From: Flavobacterium psychrophilum | Lineage (GTDB): Bacteria > Bacteroidota > Bacteroidia > Flavobacteriales > Flavobacteriaceae | Length of the DNA stretch: 19,476 nucleotides | Direction: 5' to 3' | NCBI GenBank assembly: GCA_020720185.1 | Contig: DYPB01000013.1 | Coordinates: 1 to 19,476 of the forward strand | In this document: piece by piece, positions 1 through 6,918 of the stretch | How the letters are laid out: every line of letters starts with the position of its first letter | Numbering within the stretch: the first letter of the stretch is position 1 | Program-made: the position numbers and the translations under genes | The notes under the pieces: generated by a model | What the model was told of the DNA's origin: nothing | The model's input: the letters and a program-made list of their open reading frames with translations, nothing else | Databases searched by the model: none

Positions 1-27
1 GGTATTGACAATCAAAATATAATAATT

Positions 28-255
28 ATGAGAACATTAACAATAAATATTCCCGATACGATAGAGGTTGAAAATAAAGATATTCTGTTGTTAATATCAA
101 CAAAATTATACGAGCAAGGAAAGTTATCATTAGGTCAAGCTGCGGAAGTTGCTGGTTTAACCAAACGCACTTTTACAGAATTATTAGCAAATTATAATGT
201 GTCAATATTTAATTTTCCAAGTTTAAATTTATCAAATGATGTAGCAAATGCCTGA
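28..255 (+). CDS. UPF0175 family small protein, probable antitoxin
   Basis: A 75-residue protein that resembles the UPF0175 family. It has an N-terminal beta-strand segment (MRTLTINIPDTIE) and a central helix-turn-helix-like stretch, LSLGQAAEVAGLTKRTFTELLANYN (split here only for reading: residues about 34-57). The pattern GKLSLGQAAEVAGL is typical of UPF0175 proteins, which usually precede a DUF3368 PIN-domain gene and are regarded as the antitoxin and autorepressor. That arrangement holds here: the last 8 bases overlap the start of the next gene, indicating translational coupling. I infer a DNA-binding antitoxin that neutralises the downstream PIN protein. The start ATG is the first in frame, and only 27 bases of upstream sequence are visible, so the promoter cannot be judged. 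The family call is from pattern recognition; the function is inferred from family and context. Confidence 0.82.
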   Translation: MRTLTINIPDTIEVENKDILLLISTKLYEQGKLSLGQAAEVAGLTKRTFTELLANYNVSIFNFPSLNLSNDVANA

Positions 256-709
256 AAAAATAATTATTTCTGATACAAGTTGTTTAATTATTCTATCAAA
301 TATTGGCGAATTAGATTTATTGAGAAAACTTTATGGAAAAATTTATACAACTCTTGATATTCTGATAGAATTTGGAGAAACTTTGCCCAATTGGATTGAA
401 ATAGTAACAGTTAAAAATAAACAAAGTCAGCAAATTTTAGAATTACAAATTGACAAAGGCGAATCAAGTGCTATTGCATTTGCACTTGAAACGCCAAATT
501 CCACAGTAATTTTAGATGATTACAAAGCCAGAAAAATTGCAGAACAACTTGGAATAAAATATACGGGAACATTAGGAATTATTATTAAAGCAAAACTAAA
601 TGGTATAATTCCATCTATTAAACCTTATTTACAAAAAATTAAAGAAACAAATTTTCGCTTATCAGCGGAAATAGAGAATCAAGCATTAAAACAAGCAGGA
701 GAAGAATAA
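248..709 (+). CDS. DUF3368 PIN-like domain protein, probable toxin
   Basis: A 153-residue protein matching the DUF3368 family, a PIN-domain branch expected to be a metal-dependent ribonuclease. Visible acidic positions fit a PIN active site: Asp9 in IISDTSCLI, the glutamate in DKGESSAIAFALE (about residue 78), and the aspartates in VILDDYKARKIAEQLG (about 96-97). The segment YTGTLGIIIKAKLNGII near residue 115 is the usual C-terminal DUF3368 region. The length is normal for the family and no truncation is seen. The gene starts inside the end of the UPF0175 gene (8-base overlap), the standard order of a type II toxin-antitoxin-like module. It ends 12 bases before lpxA, so the module may share a transcript with lpxA. 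RNase activity and toxicity are inferences from the family, not visible in sequence. Confidence 0.82.
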   Translation: MPEKIIISDTSCLIILSNIGELDLLRKLYGKIYTTLDILIEFGETLPNWIEIVTVKNKQSQQILELQIDKGESSAIAFALETPNSTVILDDYKARKIAEQLGIKYTGTLGIIIKAKLNGIIPSIKPYLQKIKETNFRLSAEIENQALKQAGEE

Positions 710-721
710 AACAAAAATAAA

Positions 722-1504
722 ATGAACCAACCATTAGCATATATACACCCTGGGGCAAAGATTGCCAAAAATGTTGTAATAGAGCCTTTTACAACCATTC
801 ATAACAATGTAATTATTGGAGATGGAACTTGGATAGGTTCCAATGTAACCATTATGGAAGGTGCCAGAATTGGCAAAAATTGTAACATCTTTCCTGGTGC
901 AGTAATTGCCGCTGTACCTCAAGATTTAAAATTTGGCGGAGAAGATTCTCTCGCCGTTATTGGTGATAATGTTACCGTTAGAGAATGTGTTACCATAAAT
1001 AGAGGTACCATTGCATCGGGGCAAACTAAAATTGGTAACAACTGTTTAATTATGGCAACCGCACATATTGCCCACGATTGCCATATTGGCGATAATGCAA
1101 TTATTGTAAATGGCGTAGCTTTAGCAGGTCATGTTACTGTTGGGGATTTTGCAATTATTGGCGGACTCGCTGCCATACATCAATTTATTCATATTGGCGA
1201 TCATGCTATGATATCTGGTGGATCATTAGTTAGAAAAGATGTTCCTCCTTTTACAAAAGCTGCAAAAGAACCGCTTTCTTATGTCGGAATTAATTCAGTT
1301 GGTTTAAGAAGAAGAGGATTTTCTACCGAAAAGATAAGAGAAATTCAAGAAATTTATAGAATTTTATACCAAAAAAATTACAATACTTCGCAAGCGGTTG
1401 AAATTATTGAAGCAGAGATGGAAGCAACCCCCGAAAGAGACGAAATTATTGACTTCATCCGCAATTCAGCCCGAGGAATTATGAAAGGTTATACTGGTGC
1501 TTAA
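722..1504 (+). CDS. lpxA: Acyl-ACP--UDP-N-acetylglucosamine O-acyltransferase
   Basis: LpxA carries out the first step of lipid A synthesis: transfer of a 3-hydroxyacyl chain from acyl carrier protein to the 3-OH of UDP-GlcNAc, in the cytoplasm. The 260-residue protein shows many hexapeptide repeats of a left-handed beta helix (for example VVIEPF, VIIGDG, VTIMEG, ARIGKN, CNIFPG) through about residue 170. The motif ATAHIAHDC holds the catalytic base, here His118, matching His125 of E. coli LpxA. The stretch AGHVTVGDFAIIGG and the C-terminal helical region after YVGINSVGLRRRGF are also typical. Length is normal. It lies 12 bases behind the DUF3368 gene. Its stop is 2 bases from the stop of the convergent next gene, and no terminator hairpin is seen between them. 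In many Flavobacteriia lpxA follows lpxD and lpxC-fabZ; here a toxin-antitoxin-like pair is directly upstream. Confidence 0.97.
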   Translation: MNQPLAYIHPGAKIAKNVVIEPFTTIHNNVIIGDGTWIGSNVTIMEGARIGKNCNIFPGAVIAAVPQDLKFGGEDSLAVIGDNVTVRECVTINRGTIASGQTKIGNNCLIMATAHIAHDCHIGDNAIIVNGVALAGHVTVGDFAIIGGLAAIHQFIHIGDHAMISGGSLVRKDVPPFTKAAKEPLSYVGINSVGLRRRGFSTEKIREIQEIYRILYQKNYNTSQAVEIIEAEMEATPERDEIIDFIRNSARGIMKGYTGA

Positions 1505-1506
1505 AC

Positions 1507-2667
1507 CTATCTTTCCTCTAATTCATTAATAATTTCCTGTTCCACATCAGTAGCCACAAGCCCTGATGTGGTCCAATACTTATTTAAAATCAAATTTTTC
1601 TTATTATAAAGTGTTTTGTCCCTAAACAATTCACTCTCTTTGTAACTATAATTATTATTGCTAAAATTTGTAGTAATAAGGTAGTTATTTACCTCTATTT
1701 TCTTCATCTCTTTTTTATAATTTCGCTCAAATCCTATGGTTTCTCTCGAACTCATAAGATAATAATTGTCATCAATTAACTTATATACCGTTTGATAAAT
1801 AGATTTGTATATCTTTTTTGAACCAAACTCAAATCGGTTTTTATTATTCAAAATTGTTTTCTCTGATAGGTAAGATTTTATTTCAATTATCAGCTTTTGC
1901 TTCGAATTATACACAATTTCAAAATTATCTAACAAACCTTTGGCATTATCTTTAGGAACGGCTTGTAATAAATAATAAGAATTATCTGAAGAATACACCT
2001 TTATAATAAAATCATAGTCTTTTTTGGCTGACGAACTTAATAATCTTGTTAAATATTTGAAATTATAGTAATTTTCCATCAAATTATTCAAATTATAACC
2101 CATCAAATCTTCACTCATTCCAGCATCTATTATTCCAAAGGATCGATTTTGTTCTACTAAAACAGTCGATTTAAACTTTTTTGTTTGTCCTTCTAACTGA
2201 AAATTGAGCAGTCCGTCATTATAATAAGAATAAACATCATTTAATTTGAAAAATTCTCTCGAATATACTTTCAATCGGGCTGGTATAGTTAAAGTTTTTA
2301 TTGAATTTTTGACCAATCCAGCTAATATTTTTTGAGGATGTTGGCTCAATACTACCAATTCGTCTAATTCTTTTACATTTTTTTTAAGAAAAATGATAGG
2401 TTCTTTATCCGTTAAGGCAAGGGAACGAACCTGTAAGGAAAAATAAGAAGTGTGGGTGATTTGTATATTTGAATTTCCCTTTAAAATGAAGCTCACTTTG
2501 CCATCTGCATTACTCAAAAACACTTGTTTGGTCTTTAAAATCAAAACTGTTGCCCCTTCTATTGGAAGATTTGTTGCTAAATTTTTTATTATTATATTTT
2601 TTTCGACAGTTTGTGAAAATATATTTACAAATAGCATCAAATAAATAGCAACAAATATCTTTTTCAT
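1507..2667 (-). CDS. Exported protein with CarboxypepD_reg-like beta-sandwich domain
   Basis: A 386-residue protein with a clear Sec signal peptide (MKKIFVAIYLMLFVNIFSQ, cut probably after Ser18 or Gln19). Residues about 22-95 look like a CarboxypepD_reg-like domain: NLATNLPIEGATVLILKTKQVFLSNADGKVSFIL, followed by LKKNVKELDELVVLS, the usual end of this module in Bacteroidota. The rest (about 100-386) is unrecognised, rich in Tyr, Asn and Lys, with beta-strand character, and ends in YWTTSGLVATDVEQ. Such proteins in Bacteroidota are periplasmic or outer-membrane associated; no TonB box, barrel or lipobox cysteine is seen. It lies 51 bases downstream of the class V PLP enzyme on the same strand, so co-transcription is possible, and is convergent with lpxA with a 2-base gap. 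The molecular role is unknown. Confidence 0.75.
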   Translation of the reverse strand: MKKIFVAIYLMLFVNIFSQTVEKNIIIKNLATNLPIEGATVLILKTKQVFLSNADGKVSFILKGNSNIQITHTSYFSLQVRSLALTDKEPIIFLKKNVKELDELVVLSQHPQKILAGLVKNSIKTLTIPARLKVYSREFFKLNDVYSYYNDGLLNFQLEGQTKKFKSTVLVEQNRSFGIIDAGMSEDLMGYNLNNLMENYYNFKYLTRLLSSSAKKDYDFIIKVYSSDNSYYLLQAVPKDNAKGLLDNFEIVYNSKQKLIIEIKSYLSEKTILNNKNRFEFGSKKIYKSIYQTVYKLIDDNYYLMSSRETIGFERNYKKEMKKIEVNNYLITTNFSNNNYSYKESELFRDKTLYNKKNLILNKYWTTSGLVATDVEQEIINELEER

Positions 2668-2718
2668 ATCAATTTAGTTTTACAATCATCAATTATTTTT
2701 TTATAAAATAGGAATTCA

Positions 2719-4188
2719 TTAATCAAACCAAGCATTTACCATTTCTTTTTCTAAATTTTTTGCCTCTTTGTGCAAAAATTCATTGGTATTTGGGTTGTAT
2801 TTATAATCTTTTGCCCAATCTTGATGATGCAATGCCAGTTCTAATATTGCCTCACACACTAATTTTATCTCCTCATTGGAGGTTGTTGGATGAATTGACA
2901 TTCTTATCCAACCTGGTTTTTGAATTAAGTTACCCGAATCTATTTCGCACACTAAATTATTGGAAGTTTCTTGATTAACATTCAGTAAATAATGCCCATA
3001 AGTTCCTGCACAGCTACACCCCCCTCGGGTTTGTATCCCAAATTTGTCATTTAGTAGTTTCACACCCAAGTTAAAATGTAAATCTTTGATATAAAACGAG
3101 ATAACTCCCAGCCTATTCGGTTCATTATTGGCAAGTATGTTTATATTTTCGACATTATTGAGTTTAGAAAACACAAAATCAATCAATTCATGCTCTCTTT
3201 TTAAGATGTTTTCTACCCCCATCTCTTCTTTTAGCCCAATGGCTAAAGCCGTTTTGATAACTTGCAAAAAGCCAGGCGTACCTCCATCCTCTCTGTCCTC
3301 AATATTGTCTATATATTTGTGGGTTCCCCAAGGATTTGTCCAACTAACGGTTCCTCCGCCAGGGTTATCAGGGACTAAATTGTGATATAAGGCATTGTTG
3401 AAGACCAAAACGCCAGAAGTTCCTGGACCTCCTAGGAATTTATGCGGAGAAAAAAAGATGGCATCCAAATAACTATCAGCCTCTTTGGGGTGCATATCTA
3501 TTGAGGTGTAAGGAGCACAACACGCAAAATCAACAAAGCATAAACCGTTGTGGTTGTGCATCATCTTTGCCACCTCATGATAAGGTGTTTTTATCCCTGT
3601 AACATTAGAACAGGCAGTTATCGAGGTAATTTTTACCTTTCTGTCCTTATATTCCTCCAATAATTGATGCAAATGGTCAATATTAAAAAGCCCATTATCA
3701 GATGAGGGAATAATTACCACATCTGCAATGGTTTCTAACCAAGATGTTTGATTAGAATGGTGTTCCATATGAGATACAAAGACAATTGGTTTGTCATTTT
3801 CGTCAATTTTTATACTATTTCTAAAATTTTCGCCAATCTTTAGTCCTAATATCCGTTGAAATTTGTTAATAACTCCAGTCATTCCCGAACCATCGGTTAT
3901 CAATACATCATTTTCATTTGCATTAACATGCCTTTTGATAATATTTCTTGCTTGATGATAGGCCATTGTCATAGCTGTTCCCGTTGCAGTGGTTTCGGTA
4001 TGTGTATTTGCCACAAATGGACCAAAATTATTCAGTAATTTTTCTTCAATTGGGCGGTATAATCTACCCGATGCTGTCCAGTCGGTATAAATTATCTTCT
4101 TTTTACCAAACGGAGATACAAATTCTTGATTAATACCTACTATGTTTTCTCTAAATTTTGAAAAATATTCTTCTAAATTGACATTCAT
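2719..4188 (-). CDS. Class V PLP-dependent aminotransferase / cysteine desulfurase-like enzyme
   Basis: A 489-residue fold-type I PLP enzyme of the aminotransferase class V family. Visible features: THTETTATG near residue 62; ITDGSGMTGVINKF (97-110) in the PLP phosphate region; SHMEHHSNQTSW (139-150), equivalent to the cofactor-stacking His region of SufS/IscS; FVDFACCAPY (218-227) with the pyridine-binding aspartate; and SPHKFLGGPGTSG (247-259), with Lys250 as the likely Schiff-base lysine. Near the C-terminus RGGCSCAG (388-395) lies where cysteine desulfurases carry the persulfide cysteine; here there are two, Cys391 and Cys393. It is about 80 residues longer than SufS, with extra C-terminal sequence after 450. 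No suf or isc genes are adjacent, so desulfurase activity on free cysteine is unproven; another sulfur or amine substrate is possible. The 21-bp repeat array lies immediately upstream of its start. Confidence 0.82.
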   Translation of the reverse strand: MNVNLEEYFSKFRENIVGINQEFVSPFGKKKIIYTDWTASGRLYRPIEEKLLNNFGPFVANTHTETTATGTAMTMAYHQARNIIKRHVNANENDVLITDGSGMTGVINKFQRILGLKIGENFRNSIKIDENDKPIVFVSHMEHHSNQTSWLETIADVVIIPSSDNGLFNIDHLHQLLEEYKDRKVKITSITACSNVTGIKTPYHEVAKMMHNHNGLCFVDFACCAPYTSIDMHPKEADSYLDAIFFSPHKFLGGPGTSGVLVFNNALYHNLVPDNPGGGTVSWTNPWGTHKYIDNIEDREDGGTPGFLQVIKTALAIGLKEEMGVENILKREHELIDFVFSKLNNVENINILANNEPNRLGVISFYIKDLHFNLGVKLLNDKFGIQTRGGCSCAGTYGHYLLNVNQETSNNLVCEIDSGNLIQKPGWIRMSIHPTTSNEEIKLVCEAILELALHHQDWAKDYKYNPNTNEFLHKEAKNLEKEMVNAWFD

Positions 4189-4301
4189 TATATTATATTT
4201 TAAAAATTAATAATTATTTTTTAACGATTTGTAATTATTTTTTAAGTATTGATAATCATTTTTTACCTATTATCTTATATATTTTAAATATTATTCATTA
4301 A

Positions 4302-4354
4302 ATATGCCAAAACTGTAATTAAATATGGCATTTTCAATTACAGTTTTGGCATAT
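4302..4354. repeat. Perfect 19-bp inverted repeat inside the 21-bp array
   Basis: The left arm 4302-4320 (ATATGCCAAAACTGTAATT) and right arm 4336-4354 are exact reverse complements, separated by a 15-base spacer (4321-4335) that contains another ATATGGCAT core. The arms lie in the units beginning at 4295, 4316 and 4337, so the hairpin is a by-product or elaboration of the array. It could fold as a cruciform or RNA hairpin. There is no T-run after the right arm (plus strand) or the left arm (minus strand), so it does not look like an intrinsic terminator. Confidence 0.8.
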
Positions 4355-4531
4355 CATTCATTAATTTTGGCATATTTGTAATAAGAAATTCTATATCTTG
4401 TTATAAATATGGCATATTTTTAATAGAATACGCCATATTTTGTTATTAATTTGACATATTGTATATTGAATATGGCATATTTGTAATTAAATAACTGCTA
4501 TTTTATATTAATTGTTATTAATTAATATAAA

Positions 4532-4566
4532 AAATGTTAGTATTATGAATTGAAATACTAACATTT
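4532..4566 (-). terminator. Probable Rho-independent terminator of the glmM-fic unit
   Basis: Arms 4532-4544 and 4554-4566 are perfect 13-bp reverse complements (core ATGTTAGTATT) with a 9-base loop. Read on the minus strand, the hairpin begins 18 bases after the fic stop codon and is followed by a short T-rich tract (ACATTTTTTATA). The stem is AT-rich, so its strength is uncertain. Confidence 0.6.
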
Positions 4567-4584
4567 GTAATTATTAATACAGTA

Positions 4585-5391
4585 TTAATTATCATTTTCA
4601 GCAACAATATCTAAAATTAACTGTTCTGAACGCTGTATTAGTTCGGCACAATACTTAAAGAATAAATCTTTATCCCCACCATAGCCCTGAATATCACTAA
4701 TAAAGGCATAATATATCTTTTTGTTCTTCTCATTAATCCAAAATGGGGCATATCCTAATGAAATGAGTATCAAATTGGTTAATATTCTTGCGGTTCTGCC
4801 ATTTCCGTCGTAAAATGGATGGATATTTAAGTACTCTAAATGAAAATTTAGTGCAACATCAATTGGATGAGGGGCATTTTTTTTATTATTTATGATGGCA
4901 TCAATAGCAGCATTGGTTTTGTTTAACAAAGAATGTATTCTTTCAGGCACTTCTTCGGGCAAAACGAAATCAAATCTTTCCCCTTTTGGATTATAAATCA
5001 TATTAGGTACTTGTTTCCATCGCCCTATCATTGATTTTTCGTCATCTTTATTAGGATCGTACATAATTGCTTTATGGATATCACAAATTCTCTTCTCTGA
5101 AATGCGTAAATTTCCTTTACCTATGTTCAATATTTCAGAAACTACTTGGTCATGCCCCTGAATTTCCAGAATATCTTTCAATGATTTGTTATTTACTGTA
5201 ATATTTCCGACCATTACCGAACGAGTTTCCTCAATAGTCAGTGTGTTTCCCTCCATACTGTTAGAATTATAGTTCCATTCTAACCTAAAGATGTAATTAA
5301 TCCTCTTCTTTTGGTCAATAGTTAGCGTTCCAAGACCATCAACTTTAGCTTTTATGGTATCAATCGTTTCTTTTAGGTCTTGGTAATTCAT
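4585..5391 (-). CDS. Fic family protein with N-terminal auto-inhibitory helix (class II type)
   Basis: A 268-residue Fic-domain protein. Fic enzymes usually transfer AMP, or sometimes other phosphate-containing groups, from a nucleotide to a target hydroxyl. The catalytic motif HPFYDGNGR is complete at residues 191-199, with His191 as the general base and Asp195/Asn197/Arg199 for metal and phosphate binding. Near the N-terminus, residues 43-48 read S-N-S-M-E-G, fitting the inhibitory motif (S/T)xxxE(G/N), followed by NTLTIEET. This places the glutamate finger (Glu47) in an N-terminal helix, that is, class II self-inhibition, so no separate antitoxin is needed and none is seen. The segment IGRWKQVPNMIYNPKGERFDFVLPEEVP is the usual flap region. 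It follows the glmM-type gene by 24 bases on the same strand and probably shares its transcript. The target protein cannot be deduced. Confidence 0.93.
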   Translation of the reverse strand: MNYQDLKETIDTIKAKVDGLGTLTIDQKKRINYIFRLEWNYNSNSMEGNTLTIEETRSVMVGNITVNNKSLKDILEIQGHDQVVSEILNIGKGNLRISEKRICDIHKAIMYDPNKDDEKSMIGRWKQVPNMIYNPKGERFDFVLPEEVPERIHSLLNKTNAAIDAIINNKKNAPHPIDVALNFHLEYLNIHPFYDGNGRTARILTNLILISLGYAPFWINEKNKKIYYAFISDIQGYGGDKDLFFKYCAELIQRSEQLILDIVAENDN

Positions 5392-5415
5392 ATATAGATG
5401 ATTTATTAGAATAAT

Positions 5416-6819
5416 TTACAGCCCTGCAATTGCTTTTATCTCCTCTATTATTTTCAAAGCCAAATCATCGGCTAATTTTTGGGAGGCTGCTTCGGTATAA
5501 ATGCGGATAATTGGCTCGGTATTGGATTTTCTTAAATGCACCCAGCACGATTCAAAATCAATTTTCACTCCGTCAATAGTAGAAATTTGTTCTGTTTTAT
5601 ATTTTTCGGTCATTTTCAGTAAAATAGTATCAACATCAATTTGAGGAGTCAATTCTATTTTGTTTTTGCTCATATAATATTCAGGATAGCTGGCTCTTAA
5701 TGCCGAAACTGTTGTGTTTTTGTTTGCCAAATGGGTTAAAAATAAAGCCACTCCCACCAAACTGTCTCGTCCATAGTGCAATTCTGGATAAATGATGCCA
5801 CCGTTACCTTCTCCGCCTATAATTGCGTTATTTTTTTTCATTAATTCGACCACATTTACCTCGCCCACGGCAGAGGCGGCGTAGTTTCCATTGTGCAAAT
5901 TTGTAACATCTCTCAAGGCTCTAGAAGAAGACATATTAGATACGGTATTTCCAGGAGTTTTTCCGAGAACAAAATCCGCACAGGCGACTAATGTATATTC
6001 TTCTCCGAACATTTCGCCATCTTCGGAGATAAAAGCTAAACGATCGACATCGGGATCAACAACAATTCCGAGATTTGCTTTTTCTTTAACCACAAGTTCA
6101 GAAATATCTGTTAAATGTTCTTTTAAAGGTTCTGGATTATGAGGGAAATGTCCATTGGGTTCACAGTATAATTTTATCACTTCGACACCCATTTGCTCTA
6201 ATAATTTAGGGATAATTATTCCTCCAGAAGAATTAACACCATCAACAACTACTTTGAATTTAGCTTTCTTAACGGCTTCAATATCTACCAAAGGAAGGTT
6301 TAAAACTTCATCAATATGGATATCCATATAGGCATCATTGATGATAATTTTGCCTAAATCATCAACTTCGGCAAAATTAAAATCTTCATTTTCAGCAATT
6401 TTTAATATTTTTTCGCCGTCTTTTCCACTCAAAAACTCGCCCTTTTCATTCAATAATTTTAAGGCATTCCATTGTTTAGGATTGTGAGATGCGGTTAGAA
6501 TAATTCCGCCATCGGCATTCTCAAGAGGTACTGCAATTTCTACGGTTGGTGTTGTTGATAATCCTAAATCGATAACATCAATACCTAAACCGATTAGAGT
6601 ATTAACCACTAAATTGTGAATCATTGGTCCGGAAATTCGGGCATCTCTGCCAACAACAACTTTTAATTTAGATTGATGATTAGTTATTGATGTGTTATTA
6701 GATTTGAGCCAAGTAGCATAAGCGGCGGCAAATTTTACAGCATCGACGGGAGTTAAATTATCTCCAACTTTTCCACCTATTGTACCCCGAATTCCTGATA
6801 TAGATTTTATTAATGTCAT
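5416..6819 (-). CDS. glmM: Phosphoglucosamine mutase / phosphohexomutase
   Basis: A 467-residue alpha-D-phosphohexomutase with all four domains' signatures: ISGIRGTIGG (7-16); the phosphoserine loop TASHNP (109-114, Ser111) followed by KQWNALKLLN; the metal-binding loop DPDVDR (255-260); the sugar-specificity loop GEGNGG (336-341); and the C-terminal phosphate-binding loop RKSNTEP (430-436). It interconverts hexose 6- and 1-phosphates. In Bacteroidota this subtype is annotated as GlmM, supplying glucosamine-1-phosphate for UDP-GlcNAc, peptidoglycan and lipid A. However, GEGNGG differs from the GE(Q/M)SGH loop of E. coli-type GlmM, so phosphomannomutase activity, which would feed GDP-mannose to Gmd, cannot be excluded. 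It is the first gene of a probable glmM-fic transcript, with a good -7 promoter element 28 bases upstream of its ATG and divergent from the glycosyltransferase gene. Confidence 0.88.
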   Translation of the reverse strand: MTLIKSISGIRGTIGGKVGDNLTPVDAVKFAAAYATWLKSNNTSITNHQSKLKVVVGRDARISGPMIHNLVVNTLIGLGIDVIDLGLSTTPTVEIAVPLENADGGIILTASHNPKQWNALKLLNEKGEFLSGKDGEKILKIAENEDFNFAEVDDLGKIIINDAYMDIHIDEVLNLPLVDIEAVKKAKFKVVVDGVNSSGGIIIPKLLEQMGVEVIKLYCEPNGHFPHNPEPLKEHLTDISELVVKEKANLGIVVDPDVDRLAFISEDGEMFGEEYTLVACADFVLGKTPGNTVSNMSSSRALRDVTNLHNGNYAASAVGEVNVVELMKKNNAIIGGEGNGGIIYPELHYGRDSLVGVALFLTHLANKNTTVSALRASYPEYYMSKNKIELTPQIDVDTILLKMTEKYKTEQISTIDGVKIDFESCWVHLRKSNTEPIIRIYTEAASQKLADDLALKIIEEIKAIAGL

Positions 6820-6847
6820 TTTTGATTATAATTTTTTGAATTGGCTA

Positions 6848-6855
6848 CAAATATA
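6848..6855 (-). promoter_or_regulatory. Bacteroidota -7 element for glmM
   Basis: On the minus strand this reads TATATTTG, a perfect match to TAnnTTTG. It ends 28 bases before the glmM ATG, giving an expected leader of about 20-25 bases. I see no clear TTG at the -33 position. Confidence 0.6.
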
Positions 6856-6877
6856 CTAAATTGGCGTTTTATTTAAG

Positions 6878-6905
6878 TTGGGTTGATAAAAAATTATTAC
6901 TTTTG
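6878..6905 (+). promoter_or_regulatory. Bacteroidota promoter for the glycosyltransferase gene
   Basis: TTG at 6878-6880, a 17-base spacer, then TACTTTTG at 6898-6905 (TAnnTTTG). The start ATG follows after 13 bases, so the leader would be very short. This argues against the in-frame TTG at 6883 as start codon, because that TTG lies inside the promoter. Confidence 0.65.
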
Positions 6906-6918
6906 CAAAAAACAAACT

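Larger units (their letters stand above)
4211..4588. repeat. Degenerate 21-bp-period tandem array filling the intergenic region
   Basis: The gene-free region between fic and the class V PLP gene keeps a strict 21-base register. The units begin at 4211, 4232, 4253, 4274, 4295, 4316, 4337, 4358, 4379, 4400, 4421, 4442, 4463 and 4484, with weaker remnants at 4505, 4526, 4547 and 4568. By eye the consensus is TAATTAAATAT for positions 1-11, followed by GGCATATTTG for positions 12-21. Units at 4316, 4358 and 4463 match it at about 18 of 21 positions, while the first three keep TAATTA but replace the core with T/A runs. The core ATATGSCATAT (positions 8-18) is palindromic. No insertion or deletion breaks the period over the 14 good units. 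It is not a CRISPR because there are no unique spacers. Function unknown; the three rightmost units overlap or border the fic terminator and stop codon. Confidence 0.85.

Noticed and set aside
4211..4588. CRISPR array
   Set aside because: The 21-bp units are directly contiguous and degenerate, with no unique spacers and no cas genes nearby.
6883..6918. TTG start giving a 12-residue longer glycosyltransferase
   Set aside because: The extension lies inside the TTG-N17-TACTTTTG promoter; the family's FSIIVPVYNR start fits ATG 6919.
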